Source: Variovorax sp. J22P240
Lineage (GTDB): Bacteria > Pseudomonadota > Gammaproteobacteria > Burkholderiales > Burkholderiaceae_C
Length of the DNA stretch: 64,000 bases
Assembly: GCF_030316855.1 (NCBI RefSeq)
Contig: NZ_JASZYR010000004.1
Coordinates: 62,001-126,000, forward strand
Direction of reading: 5' to 3'
The translations under genes were made by a program, and so were the position numbers. How positions within the stretch are numbered: position 1 is the first letter of the stretch; every line of letters starts with the position of its first letter. Under the pieces are notes generated by a model that was not told where the DNA came from, ran no database searches, and was given only the letters and a program-made list of their open reading frames with translations. Shown piece by piece: positions 1-12,903 of this stretch.

Positions 1-138
1 CACGCGGAGGTCGAGTTCGTGGCCCGCCAGCGTAGCAGCGCCGGGGTGGCGTCGCGCCTGCACGAGCGCAGCCGCTTCGTGCGCGAGGTCGACGGTCTTC
101 ACAATCGGTGGTACTACGTCGACGGCGATCTGCACTAA
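1..138 (+). CDS. YchJ/UPF0225-family protein, 3' end only
   Basis: Only the last 45 codons lie in the window; frame 1 is open from base 1 and closes with TAA at 136-138. The readable tail holds the blocks VEFVARQR, HERSRFVRE and RWYYVDGD. These match the end of the small NTF2-like barrel of the YchJ family (usually about 130-160 residues, often with an SEC-C metal-binding motif near the N-terminus, here outside the window). The biochemical function of the family is not established. A short hairpin (159-173) follows without a T-run, so no terminator is called. The family call rests on recognition of these blocks. Confidence 0.6.
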   Translation, partial: HAEVEFVARQRSSAGVASRLHERSRFVREVDGLHNRWYYVDGDLH

Positions 139-359
139 CCCGGCCAAGGTGATCGGATGGCCTTCGTAAGGCCGTCGGATAAAGGTTTATTGCTACCGAT
201 TCGATAGCGATCTGCAGGACATTGTGTCCAGGATGGAGACAGACAGATTCCTTTTGGCGTATTTATCTTGCGCCTTGCCGCCCCCACACTCCCATGGTGC
301 GCTGAGCGCCGAAGGCGCTCCGCAGAGGTTTCAACCAACCCAAAGGCGAAGGGGCCCGC

Positions 360-1193
360 ATGGAGAGCACGACGACGGATCAGTTTGCGCGCTGGCTGCG
401 GTGTGTCGCCGCGGCCCTGCCGCTCGCGTCGATGCTCCTGCTGGCGGCGAACCCCGCCGCCCACGCTGACGAACCCGCAACGCTCACGCCCTTCTCGAGC
501 GCCCAGAGCGCGCAGGCGCCGCAGCCTTGGCGCTTCACCACCCTGCCCAACAAGGCCCCCACGCGGTTCGAGGTGGTGCAGCAGGACGGAAAGCGCGTGC
601 TCAGGGTCGAGGCCGACCAGTCCTACGGCAACCTGGTGCATCCCACGCAGGTGCCACTGAACAGCGGCACCACGCTCGCATGGCGCTGGCGCGTCGACGA
701 GTTCGTGCAGGACGCCGACCTGCGCACCCGTGCGGGTGACGACGGCGCGGCCAAGCTGTGCGTGTTCTTCGACTTCCCCGTCGACAGGCTGTCGGTCGGC
801 GAACGCACCCGCCTGGCGCTCGCCCGCCGTGCAACCGGCGAAGACGTGCCCAGCGAAGCGCTGTGCTACGTGTGGGACAACAAGGAAGCGAAGGGCAGCG
901 AGTTCATGAACGCCTTCACGCGCCGCGTGCGCATGATCGTGCTCGAGTCCGGCGCTGCAGCCAAGCCGGGCACATGGGTGGCCGAACGCCGCAACCTGCT
1001 CGCGGACTATCGCCGCGCCTTCGGTGACGAGGCCGGCAGCACCATGCCTGACGTCGTCGCCGTCGCGATCTCGGCCGATGCGGACAACACGCGTGGCCAT
1101 GGCATCGCTTATTTCTCCGATCTGGATCTTCGTGGCGGACCTTCTGTGCAGGCCACCGTGAACCCGACGGAACGACCCACGCAAGGGGAATAG
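360..1193 (+). CDS. DUF3047 domain-containing exported protein
   Basis: A 277-residue protein. The N-terminus has a hydrophobic stretch (about residues 15-32) ending near PAAHADEP, which looks like a cleavable Sec signal, so the product is probably periplasmic. The rest resembles DUF3047: a beta-rich domain with the blocks LAWRWRVDEF, KLCVFFDFP, ALCYVWDN and VAVAISADADNT. No enzymatic activity is known for the family and no catalytic motif is obvious. The start at 360 is preceded by a GAAGGGG ribosome-binding site. It ends 45 bp before the DedA-rhodanese gene on the same strand, so the two may be co-transcribed. Alternative starts are unlikely because the signal peptide begins near this ATG. 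Confidence 0.75.
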   Translation: MESTTTDQFARWLRCVAAALPLASMLLLAANPAAHADEPATLTPFSSAQSAQAPQPWRFTTLPNKAPTRFEVVQQDGKRVLRVEADQSYGNLVHPTQVPLNSGTTLAWRWRVDEFVQDADLRTRAGDDGAAKLCVFFDFPVDRLSVGERTRLALARRATGEDVPSEALCYVWDNKEAKGSEFMNAFTRRVRMIVLESGAAAKPGTWVAERRNLLADYRRAFGDEAGSTMPDVVAVAISADADNTRGHGIAYFSDLDLRGGPSVQATVNPTERPTQGE

Positions 1194-1238
1194 CCGTCTT
1201 TCGACTCCTGCAGAAAAGCTCACCGGTCCCGTGAAATC

Positions 1239-2216
1239 ATGAATGACTTCGTCGCACTTCTCGCCAGCCAGGGTTCTGCCCTGGTGTTCGTTGCCACGCT
1301 GGCGACGCGCCTGGGCGCGCCCGTGCCGGCGGTGCCTTTCCTGATCGTCGCCGGCGGGCTCACGGTCGGAGGGCAGGTGTCCTTTCTTGCGGTGACCGTG
1401 GCTGCGGTGCTGGGCAACATCCTGGGCGACGGCGTGTGGTTCCTCGCGGGGCGGCGCTGGGGCTATCGGGTCATGCGACTGCTGTGCCGTATCTCGCTGT
1501 CGGCGGACTCCTGCGTGCGGCGCAGTGAATCGATCCTCGGCCGCTGGGGCGGCTTGTCGCTGATCGCGGCGAAGTTCGTGCCCGGCGTGTCGGTGGTCGC
1601 GCCGCCGATGGCGGGCGCGCTGGGCATGTCGAACGTGCGCTTCCTGTCCTACGAGACCGTCGCTGCGCTGATCTGGACGTTGGGCTTCCTGGTCCTCGGG
1701 CGCGTGTTCCACGCGGCCATCGAGGACGTGCTGGCGGTGCTGTCCGATATCGGGCTCGCTGCCCTGGTGATCTTCGCGCTGTTGCTCGTCGCGTTCATCC
1801 TGTGGCGCTATCGGCAACGCCGCATGGCGTTGCGCGCCGACGATATCGAACTGGTCGAAGTGCGAGTGCTGCGCGAAGCCCTGGCCGCCGGGGCCGGCCT
1901 CACGGTGATCGACGTGCGCTCCGACGAAGCGCGTGCGCTGGATGAACGCGCGATTCCCGGTGCCATCGGCATCGCACTGGCGCACCTTCCGAAGCGGCTC
2001 GGCAGTTTTTCCGATGGCCGCGAACTCATCGTGTTCTGCGATTGCCCCAACGACGAATCGGCGGTCGCCGCAGCACGAGTGTTGATGGCGGCGGGCCTGC
2101 CTCGCGTGCGCGTGCTCGCCGGTGGACTGGACGCGTGGGCCGCGGCCGAGGCTGCAGGGTCCGATGCCGAGGGGCCGCTGGCGATCACGCCGATGGCCGC
2201 CGTGCGTCCGACTTGA
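1239..2216 (+). CDS. DedA-family membrane protein fused to a C-terminal rhodanese domain
   Basis: A 325-residue fusion. Residues about 1-195 form a DedA/VTT (SNARE-associated) membrane domain with several hydrophobic helices; the characteristic FVPGVSVVAPPMAG-type re-entrant block lies near residues 110-125. Residues about 205-310 form a rhodanese-like domain with VIDVRSDEAR and the active-loop segment VFCDCPNDES (Cys267 and Cys269). DedA proteins are implicated in membrane-lipid flipping and membrane homeostasis; rhodanese domains carry persulfide sulfur. DedA-rhodanese fusions are known in proteobacteria, but their joint role is unclear. The stop codon lies inside the -35 hexamer of the downstream thiC promoter. 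Confidence 0.85.
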   Translation: MNDFVALLASQGSALVFVATLATRLGAPVPAVPFLIVAGGLTVGGQVSFLAVTVAAVLGNILGDGVWFLAGRRWGYRVMRLLCRISLSADSCVRRSESILGRWGGLSLIAAKFVPGVSVVAPPMAGALGMSNVRFLSYETVAALIWTLGFLVLGRVFHAAIEDVLAVLSDIGLAALVIFALLLVAFILWRYRQRRMALRADDIELVEVRVLREALAAGAGLTVIDVRSDEARALDERAIPGAIGIALAHLPKRLGSFSDGRELIVFCDCPNDESAVAAARVLMAAGLPRVRVLAGGLDAWAAAEAAGSDAEGPLAITPMAAVRPT

Positions 2217-2242
2217 TCCTTCGCGCGGGCCCAGCCTAGAAT
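2213..2242 (+). promoter_or_regulatory. Sigma-70 type promoter for the thiC leader
   Basis: A TTGATC -35 hexamer (2213-2218) and TAGAAT -10 hexamer (2237-2242) are separated by 18 bp. Transcription would start near 2249, exactly at the beginning of the TPP riboswitch. The -35 overlaps the stop codon of the DedA-rhodanese gene. The hexamers are seen directly; promoter activity is inferred. Confidence 0.6.
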
Positions 2243-2245
2243 CAG

Positions 2246-4316
<2,071 letters not shown>

Positions 4317-4350
4317 CTGCACGGGGGGTTCATTGATAGGATGAGCCCCC

Positions 4351-5043
4351 ATGAATTCCATTCCCTTCGACGCCGTCCTCTTCGACTGCGACGGCGTCCT
4401 GGTCGACTCCGAACCCATCACCAACCGCGTACTGGCCGAGATGCTCGGCGAACTGGGCTGGAAGCTCAGCGTCGAAGAGTCCATGCGGCTCTTCGTTGGC
4501 AAGGCAGTGAAGGACGAGGTCGCGCTGATCGAATCGAAGACCGGCTTCGCGATCACCGATGACTGGCTGAACGGTTTTCGCGGTCGCCGCAACGAGGCGC
4601 TGGAGCGCGACCTGCTCGCCATCCCCAACGCGGTGCAAGCCGTTCGGACAGTGCACGCCGCGCTCGGCGGGCGTATCGCCTGCGCATCGGGCGCGGACCG
4701 GCACAAGGTCGAATTGCAGCTCGACAAGATCGGCTTGCTCGACTGCTTCGCCGGCCGCATCTTCAGCGGCCACGAAACCCCCCGCTCCAAGCCTGCGCCC
4801 GATGTCTACCTGGCCGCAGCAGCGGCGCTGGGCGTCGATCCTGCGCGCTGCGCGGTGGTCGAGGACACCGTCACCGGCGCCACGGCAGGGGCCGCCGCGG
4901 GGGCGACCGTCTTCGGCTACAGCCCCACCGACCTGGGCCACAGCGGGCCTGACGCGCTGCGCGCTGTCGGCGTGGTCCAGGTGTTCACCGACATGGCGCA
5001 GCTGCCGGCACTGCTGGCCGACTGGCGTCCCGTGCTCGTCTGA
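4351..5043 (+). CDS. HAD-superfamily phosphatase (phosphoglycolate phosphatase-like)
   Basis: A 230-residue HAD subfamily IA hydrolase. Motif I is FDCDGVLVDSEP, with nucleophile Asp12 and acid/base Asp14. Motif II (CASGADRHK) and motif III/IV (KPAPDVYLAAA followed by CAVVEDTVTGATAG) are all present. The cap domain is the alpha-helical type between about residues 20 and 85. Such enzymes dephosphorylate small sugar phosphates or phosphoglycolate; the exact substrate cannot be read from sequence. It starts 34 bp after thiC. A role in removing a pyrimidine or sugar phosphate by-product of thiamine synthesis is possible, but this is only inference from the neighbour. ATG at 4351 is preferred over ATG at 4341, which is out of frame. 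Confidence 0.85.
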   Translation: MNSIPFDAVLFDCDGVLVDSEPITNRVLAEMLGELGWKLSVEESMRLFVGKAVKDEVALIESKTGFAITDDWLNGFRGRRNEALERDLLAIPNAVQAVRTVHAALGGRIACASGADRHKVELQLDKIGLLDCFAGRIFSGHETPRSKPAPDVYLAAAAALGVDPARCAVVEDTVTGATAGAAAGATVFGYSPTDLGHSGPDALRAVGVVQVFTDMAQLPALLADWRPVLV

Positions 5044-5053
5044 GACCGCCGAG

Positions 5054-6427
5054 ATGGGAGGCCTGCGCTTTATCTGTGGCCTCCTTATCGCGGGTTGCTT
5101 CGGGGGCTGCTCGTCGCTGCGGCCCTGGCTCAACGAACCGCTGCCCGAGAACCCGCCGCCGCGTCTGGTAGTGGCTGCCAGCTCGGGCCGCGACCCGACC
5201 ATCCTGGTGGCCGTCACCCTGTCCGGCGGCGGCGCGCGTGCCGCCGCATTCGGCTATGGCGTGCTGACTGAACTCCACCGCACCCAATTCCAATGGAATG
5301 GCCGCACCACCGACCTCCTCGATGCCACGGACGTCATCAGCGGCGTCTCGGGCGGCAGCATCCTCGCGGCTTACTACGCGTCATTCGGCGCCGAGAAGCT
5401 GCCCGACTTTGAACGCGACTTCCTTCGCCAGAACTTCCAGAACAGCCTCATCCTGCAGGCGTTGCGGCCCACCAGCCTGTGGGACCTCAGCTCGCCCTGG
5501 TACGGCCGCTCCCACCTGCTCGCGCGCCGGCTCGACGAGATCTACGAGGGCAAGACCTACGCCGACATCGAGAGCCACCCAAGGCATCCCCAACTCGTGA
5601 TCGCCGCGACCGACATGTCGCTGGGCACGCCCTTCGAGTTCACACAGGACCAGTTCGAGCTGATCTGCTCGGACTTGCAGACCGTGCCACTCTCCTTCGC
5701 AGTCGCGGCATCGTCGGCGGTGCCCATTCTGCTGAGCCCGATGACGCTGAAGAACTACGCCCAGGAGTGCCGCGACCGCGGCATCGTGCCGCGGCTGGCC
5801 GTGCGCGGCCAGGGCAACTACCGCGCACGCATGTTCCGCATGCAGGCGAACAGCTACCTCGATGCACAGGCTCGCCCCTTCATCCATCTCGTGGACGGCG
5901 GCGTCGCGGACAACCTCGCCGTGCGCAGGCTGCTCGATCGCGCATTGCTCGGTGGGGGACTGCGCGAGAGCTTCGATGAGGTCGGCATTCCGCGCGGTAG
6001 CGTCCGCAAGCTGGTCCTGATCAGCGTCAACTCGGCGCGCGACCCGTCGAACAACGTCGATACCAGCGACAGGTTGCCGCGCGCCAGGGCCGTGGCTGAC
6101 ACCCTGCTGTTCGGCGCCGGTGCGCGTGCGGTCCTGGAAACACAGGAGTTCCTGCTCGACACCGCGCGCCAGTGGCGGGAGGACTTGAAGTCACGCAGCA
6201 GGGATGGTTCCGATGCGTTTGCGCCCGACGCGGAGATTCACGTGGTGCAGGTCAACCTGCGCGACGCCGCCGACGGTGAACTGCGGCACCGACTGCTTCA
6301 GGTGCCGACGGCGTTCTCGATCACCGACGAGGAAGTCACCCGACTGATCGACGCGGGGCGCAGCGCGCTGCAGCGCTCGCCCGAGTTCCAGGCGCTGCGC
6401 AATTCATTGAACGTCCAGGGGGACTGA
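5054..6427 (+). CDS. Patatin-like phospholipase lipoprotein
   Basis: A 457-residue protein. The N-terminus (MGGLRFICGLLIAGC) has a lipoprotein signal with a lipobox-like LIAGC, and a second candidate Cys in GGCSS. The patatin domain has an SGGGARAAAFGYGVL oxyanion block, the nucleophile elbow GVSGG with Ser99, and the catalytic Asp281 in VDGGVADN, so the Ser-Asp dyad is complete. It is predicted to be a membrane-anchored lipid acyl hydrolase facing the periplasm. The longer in-frame extension upstream (from 4802) is only a shadow through the HAD gene; the ATG at 5054 sits 10 bp after the HAD stop and is followed by the signal peptide. Substrate is unknown. Confidence 0.85.
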   Translation: MGGLRFICGLLIAGCFGGCSSLRPWLNEPLPENPPPRLVVAASSGRDPTILVAVTLSGGGARAAAFGYGVLTELHRTQFQWNGRTTDLLDATDVISGVSGGSILAAYYASFGAEKLPDFERDFLRQNFQNSLILQALRPTSLWDLSSPWYGRSHLLARRLDEIYEGKTYADIESHPRHPQLVIAATDMSLGTPFEFTQDQFELICSDLQTVPLSFAVAASSAVPILLSPMTLKNYAQECRDRGIVPRLAVRGQGNYRARMFRMQANSYLDAQARPFIHLVDGGVADNLAVRRLLDRALLGGGLRESFDEVGIPRGSVRKLVLISVNSARDPSNNVDTSDRLPRARAVADTLLFGAGARAVLETQEFLLDTARQWREDLKSRSRDGSDAFAPDAEIHVVQVNLRDAADGELRHRLLQVPTAFSITDEEVTRLIDAGRSALQRSPEFQALRNSLNVQGD

Positions 6428-6429
6428 GC

Positions 6430-6630
6430 TCAGTTGCTGGCGCGAACGGCCGCCTTGGCCATGGCGGTGATCGATTGGGTCATTGCCTTGGCGCGGCCCG
6501 ACCACATCCGGGAAACGAGCTCGTCGGCGTTCTCGCTCACGGACGGATGGCTGCGGACGCGTCCCGAGGTGGCGATGAAGTCCATCAGGGCTGCGAATTC
6601 GGAGCTGTCGGTGTCGGGAACTTGCTGCAT
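6430..6630 (-). CDS. Small hypothetical protein (66 aa)
   Basis: A 66-residue reading frame with start at 6630 and TGA at 6432-6430, convergent with the patatin gene and only 2 bp from its stop. The protein (MQQVPDTDSSEFAALMDF...) looks helical and soluble, with a basic, Ala-rich C-terminal half and no recognised domain, signal or membrane segment. It fills the gap between two convergently read genes and has typical amino-acid composition, so it may be real. The overlapping plus-strand frame (6434-6643) has an unconvincing composition. I do not recognise a family. Confidence 0.5.
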   Translation of the reverse strand: MQQVPDTDSSEFAALMDFIATSGRVRSHPSVSENADELVSRMWSGRAKAMTQSITAMAKAAVRASN

Positions 6631-6705
6631 CCGTCGATGCTAGATCGCCGGATGCACCGTTCCGGGGGGCCGCAGCGCGCCGTCCGCACCGTGGGCGTGC
6701 TTATT

Positions 6706-7758
6706 TCACGGATCGGCGGCCGAGACTGTAACTGGCTGCGCACCGCGTCGGAAGGCGCCCGGCGTCACGCCGGCCCAATTGCGGAAGGCGCGGGAAAAGC
6801 TCTTCTCGTTGCGGAACCCCACGGCGAGCGCGACCTGCTTGATCGGCCGATCGGTGCGGCGCAGTTGGTCCGTGGCCAGTTCGTGCCGCACTTCATCCTT
6901 CAGCGACTGCAGCGAGATGCCTTCCTCCAGCAACTGGCGGTGCAGCGTGCGGGTGGAGAGATTCAGCAGCGTGGCGAGCGCGTCCGCCGTGGCGACTTCG
7001 CCCCCGCGCGTCCGCAGCAGCTCCCGCACGCGCTGCCCCAGCAGCCGATCGCGGCGGTACTGGAGCACCGTGAGCGGCAGGGCGCGTCGCAGCATCGTCC
7101 GCAGCGCGCGCTCGTCGCGCTGGAGCGGCAGGGCCAGGTAGCGTTCGTCGAAGCTGTAGCCGGCCTGGGCCGCGCCGAAATGCAGTTCGCCGCCGAACAT
7201 CAACGGATAGGCGTCGCGGTGCGCCGGCGCCTCGAAGGGAAACGAGGCCGCGCTCAATGAAACCCGCGAATCGATCGCCCAGCACGCGTAGCCGTGAAGA
7301 AAGCGCAGGCTCGAGACCAGGCAGAACTCCCTGAAGTCGCCGAGCGCGCGATGCTCGGTGACGGACACGGTGGCGACGCCGCCAGCTACCGCCAGATCGA
7401 GCGTGATGTCTTCCGTCAACAGCCGGTGATGCCTGCACCAGCGCTTGATCGCCACGCCCAGGTTCGGGGAACCCAGTGAGGCGCGGCACAGCATGCCGTA
7501 GGTGCCCCAGGGGAGTCGGCGCGCGAACCAGCCGAGCGCCTCGTCGTCGAGTTGCTGCATCGCAAAGCCCGACAGCGCCTCGAACTGCGCAGCGGTGACG
7601 CGGGCCTGCGGATTTTCGAGATCATGCGGCGCGATCTGTGCCTCCGCCAGCGCCTGCACGGGGTCGACGCCGTAGCGCTCGTAGCCCTGGACGATGGCGC
7701 GCACAAAGGCGATTGGCGTCGCGGCGCGGCTGCTGTTCCGTAGCGGAGACGAAGACAT
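6706..7758 (-). CDS. AraC-family transcriptional regulator, probable regulator of the liu operon
   Basis: A 350-residue protein with an N-terminal arabinose-binding-like domain of the OruR/ArgR type (residues about 20-210) and a C-terminal AraC double helix-turn-helix. The second HTH is recognisable in PIKQVALAVGFRNEKSFSRAFRNWAGVTPGAF. The start at 7758 (MSSSPLRNSSRAATPIAF) is chosen because residues further upstream in the open frame are antisense to the dehydrogenase gene. It is divergent from isovaleryl-CoA dehydrogenase with 127 bp between starts; that gap contains two 18-bp direct repeats spaced 21 bp, as expected for AraC-type binding. Regulation of leucine catabolism is inferred from this position; the inducer is unknown. 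Confidence 0.85.
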   Translation of the reverse strand: MSSSPLRNSSRAATPIAFVRAIVQGYERYGVDPVQALAEAQIAPHDLENPQARVTAAQFEALSGFAMQQLDDEALGWFARRLPWGTYGMLCRASLGSPNLGVAIKRWCRHHRLLTEDITLDLAVAGGVATVSVTEHRALGDFREFCLVSSLRFLHGYACWAIDSRVSLSAASFPFEAPAHRDAYPLMFGGELHFGAAQAGYSFDERYLALPLQRDERALRTMLRRALPLTVLQYRRDRLLGQRVRELLRTRGGEVATADALATLLNLSTRTLHRQLLEEGISLQSLKDEVRHELATDQLRRTDRPIKQVALAVGFRNEKSFSRAFRNWAGVTPGAFRRGAQPVTVSAADP

Positions 7759-7772
7759 GGCGGGTGCAAGAG

Positions 7773-7811
7773 TGTGGCGCGATCTGCAACCATTGTGGCG
7801 CCAATTGCAAC
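7773..7811. promoter_or_regulatory. Paired direct repeats, candidate AraC-type operator for liu operon
   Basis: TGTGGCGC-N4-TGCAAC occurs at 7773-7790 and again at 7794-7811. The two 18-bp units match at 15 positions, have the same orientation and a 21-bp period (two helical turns). This is the geometry of tandem half-sites bound by AraC-family dimers. They lie between the divergent AraC gene (start 7758) and ivd (start 7886), beginning 15 bp upstream of the AraC start codon, so binding could also autoregulate. Confidence 0.6.
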
Positions 7812-7885
7812 GGCACTGGGCGTAAGCTGCGCCTTTCCGTGCGCGAATTCCGGCGCGCGGCCGACCCGACAGAGGAGACAACCCA

Positions 7886-9058
7886 ATGCACGATCCCGGC
7901 CTGAACTTCGACCTGGGCGACACCATCGACTCGCTGCGCGACGCGATCCAGACTTTCGCCGCCGACGAGATTGCACCGCGCGCAGCGGACATCGACCGCG
8001 ACAACCTGTTCCCGGCCGACCTCTGGAAGAAGCTCGGCGAACTCGGCCTCCACGGCATGACGGTGAAAGAGGAATACGGCGGCACCGAACTCGGCTACCT
8101 CGCGCACATCGTGGCGATGGAGGAAGTCTCGCGCGCGTCGGCCTCGGTCGGCCTGTCGTACGGCGCGCATTCCAACCTCTGTGTCAACCAGATCCACCGC
8201 AACGGCAGCGAGTCGCAGAAGAAAAAATACCTGCCCAAGCTGGTCAGTGGCGAACACGTGGGCGCGCTGGCCATGAGCGAGCCCAATGCCGGCTCCGACG
8301 TCGTCAGCATGAAGCTGCGCGCCGAGAAGAAGGGCGACCGTTATGTGCTCAACGGCGGCAAGATGTGGATCACCAACGGCGGAGACGCCGACACGCTGGT
8401 GATCTACGCCAAGACCGAGCCCGAGATGGGCGCGCGCGGCATGACGGCCTTCATCGTCGAGAAAGGCTTCAAGGGCTTCTCGGCCGGCACCAAGCTCGAC
8501 AAGCTGGGCATGCGCGGCTCCAACACCTTTCCGCTCTACTTCGACAACTGCGAAGTGCCCGAAGAGAACGTGCTGGGCGGCGAAGGCATGGGTGCCAAGG
8601 TGCTCATGAGTGGCCTCGACTTCGAGCGCGCCGTGCTCTCCGGCGGCCCGCTGGGCATCATGGCCGCGTGCATGGATGCGGTGCTGCCCTTCGTCCACGA
8701 GCGCCAGCAGTTCGGCCAGAGCATCGGCGAGTTCCAGCTGATGCAGGGCAAGCTGGCCGACATGTATTCGACCTGGCAGGCGACACGCGCCTACGTCTAT
8801 GCGGTCGGCAAGGCCTGCGACCGCAGCGACCATGCGCGCACCTTCCGCAAGGACGCGGCGGGCGCGATCCTCTATTCGGCCGAGAAGGCCACGTGGATGG
8901 CCGGCGAGGCGATCCAGGCGCTGGGCGGCGTGGGGTACACCAGGGACTTCCCGGTCGAACGGCTCTGGCGCGATGCCAAGCTGTATGAAATCGGCGCCGG
9001 CACGAGCGAGATCCGCCGCATGCTCATCGGACGCGAATTGTTCGCCGAGACAGCCTGA
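7886..9058 (+). CDS. ivd: Isovaleryl-CoA dehydrogenase
   Basis: A 390-residue FAD acyl-CoA dehydrogenase that oxidises isovaleryl-CoA to 3-methylcrotonyl-CoA in leucine degradation and passes electrons to ETF. Besides overall resemblance, the position of the catalytic base is diagnostic. IVD-type enzymes carry the Glu in helix G, here Glu247 in [10 protein letters not shown]. The position used as base in most other acyl-CoA dehydrogenases is Ala371 in YEIGAGTSE. The signature [11 protein letters not shown] is present. It starts the liu operon; the acyl-CoA ligase follows 10 bp downstream. The gene is also called liuA. The start at 7886 follows GAGGAGAC. Confidence 0.95.
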   Translation: MHDPGLNFDLGDTIDSLRDAIQTFAADEIAPRAADIDRDNLFPADLWKKLGELGLHGMTVKEEYGGTELGYLAHIVAMEEVSRASASVGLSYGAHSNLCVNQIHRNGSESQKKKYLPKLVSGEHVGALAMSEPNAGSDVVSMKLRAEKKGDRYVLNGGKMWITNGGDADTLVIYAKTEPEMGARGMTAFIVEKGFKGFSAGTKLDKLGMRGSNTFPLYFDNCEVPEENVLGGEGMGAKVLMSGLDFERAVLSGGPLGIMAACMDAVLPFVHERQQFGQSIGEFQLMQGKLADMYSTWQATRAYVYAVGKACDRSDHARTFRKDAAGAILYSAEKATWMAGEAIQALGGVGYTRDFPVERLWRDAKLYEIGAGTSEIRRMLIGRELFAETA

Positions 9059-9068
9059 AGGAGTCGCC

Positions 9069-10768
<1,700 letters not shown>

Positions 10769-10772
<4 letters not shown>

Positions 10773-12376
10773 AGCTGGAGACGAAACTCAACGCCCGCTC
10801 GGCCGAATTCCAGGCCAATGCGACCGCCATGCGTGCACTGGTCGAAGACCTGCACGCGCAGTTCACCAAAGTCGAGGCCGGCGGCGGCGAGGCCGCGCGC
10901 AACAAGCACACGGCGCGCGGCAAGCTCCTGCCGCGTGATCGCGTCGCGCAGCTGCTGGACCCGGGCACGCCCTTCCTCGAAGTGGCGCCGCTCGCAGCCC
11001 ATGCGATGTACCACGGCGCAGCGCCCGGCGCGGGCCTCATTGCCGGCATCGGACGCGTCAGCGGCGTGGACTGCATGATCGTCTGCAACGATGCGACGGT
11101 GAAGGGCGGCACCTACTATCCGATGACCGTCAAGAAGCACCTGCGCGCACAGGAGATCGCCGAGCAGAACCGCCTGCCCTGCATCTACCTCGTGGACTCG
11201 GGCGGGGCCAATCTGCCGAACCAGGACGAGGTGTTTCCCGACCGCGATCACTTCGGCCGCATCTTCTACAACCAGGCGAACATGAGCGCGCAAGGCATCG
11301 CGCAGATTGCCGTGGTGATGGGCTCCTGCACGGCAGGCGGCGCGTACGTGCCCGCGATGAGCGACGAAAGCATCATCGTCAAGAACCAGGGAACCATCTT
11401 CCTGGGCGGCCCGCCGCTCGTGAAGGCGGCCACCGGCGAAGTCGTCACGGCCGAAGACCTGGGCGGTGGCGACGTGCACACGCGGCTGTCGGGCGTGGCC
11501 GACCATCTGGCGCAGAACGACCTGCATGCGCTGGCACTGGCGCGATCGGCGGTCGCCAACCTCAACGCGCCAAACGGCACCGGCGAGAAACCGGCGACGA
11601 CCTCGCGCACACCCGAGTTCGCCGCAGACGAACTCTACGGCGTGATCCCGGTCGACACGCGCAAGCCCTTCGACGTGCGCGAGATCATTGCCCGCATCGT
11701 CGACGGCAGCGAGTTCCACGAATTCAAGTCGCGCTTCGGCAGCACGCTGGTCTGCGGCTTCGCCGAGATCGAGGGCATGCCGGTGGGCATCGTCGCGAAC
11801 AACGGCATCCTGTTTTCCGAATCGGCGCAGAAGGGCGCGCACTTCATCGAGCTGTGCTGCCAGCGCAAGATCCCGCTGGTGTTCCTGCAGAACATCACCG
11901 GCTTCATGGTCGGGCGCAAGTACGAGAACGAAGGCATCGCGCGCCACGGCGCGAAGATGGTGACGGCCGTGGCCACCGCCAATGTGCCGAAGTTCACCAT
12001 CATCATCGGCGGCAGCTTCGGGGCAGGAAACTACGGCATGTGCGGACGCGCCTATTCGCCGCGCTTCCTCTGGATGTGGCCCAACGCGCGCATCAGCGTG
12101 ATGGGCGGCGAGCAGGCCGCGAGCGTGCTCGCTACCGTCAAGCGCGATGGCATCGAGGCCAAGGGCGGACAGTGGAGCGCGGAGGAGGAAGAAGCCTTCA
12201 AGTCGCCGATCCGTCACCAATACGAGGCACAGGGCCATCCCTACTACGCGACGGCGCGGCTGTGGGACGACGGCATCATCGACCCCGCCGACACACGCCG
12301 CGTGCTGGCGCTGGGTCTGGCTGCGGCACGCAATGCGCCGATTCCCGAGCCGAAGTTCGGCATCTTCCGCATGTGA
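10769..12376 (+). CDS. liuB: 3-methylcrotonyl-CoA carboxylase, beta (carboxyltransferase) subunit
   Basis: A 535-residue carboxyltransferase subunit. It transfers CO2 from carboxybiotin on the alpha subunit to 3-methylcrotonyl-CoA, giving 3-methylglutaconyl-CoA. Typical blocks include [55 protein letters not shown], the acyl-CoA region [11 protein letters not shown] and [13 protein letters not shown]. Length and spacing match full MccB/LiuB. The start ATG at 10769 overlaps the ligase stop (ATGA), indicating translational coupling. The alpha subunit is not adjacent but lies four genes downstream at 14373. Confidence 0.95.
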
Positions 12377-12388
12377 GGGGGCAGCACC

Positions 12389-12898
12389 ATGTCGCTCGCC
12401 AACTACTTCGCCAGCCTCGGGCGGTACCACGTGTGGGCCACCAACAGGCTGATCACGTCCAACCTCGCAGGCTTGTCCGATGAGGACTGGCACAAGGACT
12501 GCGGTCTGTACTTCCGCTCCGTGCACCTGACGGTGAACCATCTGCTGGTGACCGACAACATCTGGTTCGCGCGCTTCGCCGAAGGCAAGTCGGTGCGCAT
12601 GTCGCTCGACACGGAGCTTCACACGGATCGCGCCGAGGTGTGCAGTGCGCTCGCCGCGGCCGTCACGCGCTGGAGCCCGTGGCTCGCGACCTTGCCGCCG
12701 GAACGCTACGACGGAGATCTGGCCTACACCCGCAACAACGGCGAAAAGGTGCTGATTCCCTTCGCGCCGGCGCTGGGCCACGTCTTCAACCATGCGACCC
12801 ATCATCGCGGGCAGGTGGCTGCGGCGCTGACTGCGATGGCTCAACCTGGGCCGGAGCTGGATTGGGTCTACCTGCTGCAACAAGAAGCCCGGGAATAA
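12389..12898 (+). CDS. DinB-family protein
   Basis: A 169-residue four-helix-bundle protein of the DinB/YfiT-like type. The candidate metal-binding histidines are present: one in the HLTVNHLL helix (about residues 48-55) and others in HVFNHATHHRGQ (about residues 131-142). Members include metal-dependent thiol transferases and uncharacterised stress-induced proteins; the actual activity here is unknown. It lies inside the liu operon, 12 bp after liuB and 5 bp before the hydratase, so it is almost certainly co-expressed with leucine catabolism. No enzymatic step of the known pathway needs it. Confidence 0.85.
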   Translation: MSLANYFASLGRYHVWATNRLITSNLAGLSDEDWHKDCGLYFRSVHLTVNHLLVTDNIWFARFAEGKSVRMSLDTELHTDRAEVCSALAAAVTRWSPWLATLPPERYDGDLAYTRNNGEKVLIPFAPALGHVFNHATHHRGQVAAALTAMAQPGPELDWVYLLQQEARE

Positions 12899-12903
12899 AA
12901 CAT

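Noticed and set aside
159..173. GGCCTT-CGT-AAGGCC hairpin after the YchJ-family gene
   Set aside because: Short stem (6 bp) and no T-run downstream, so not called as a terminator.
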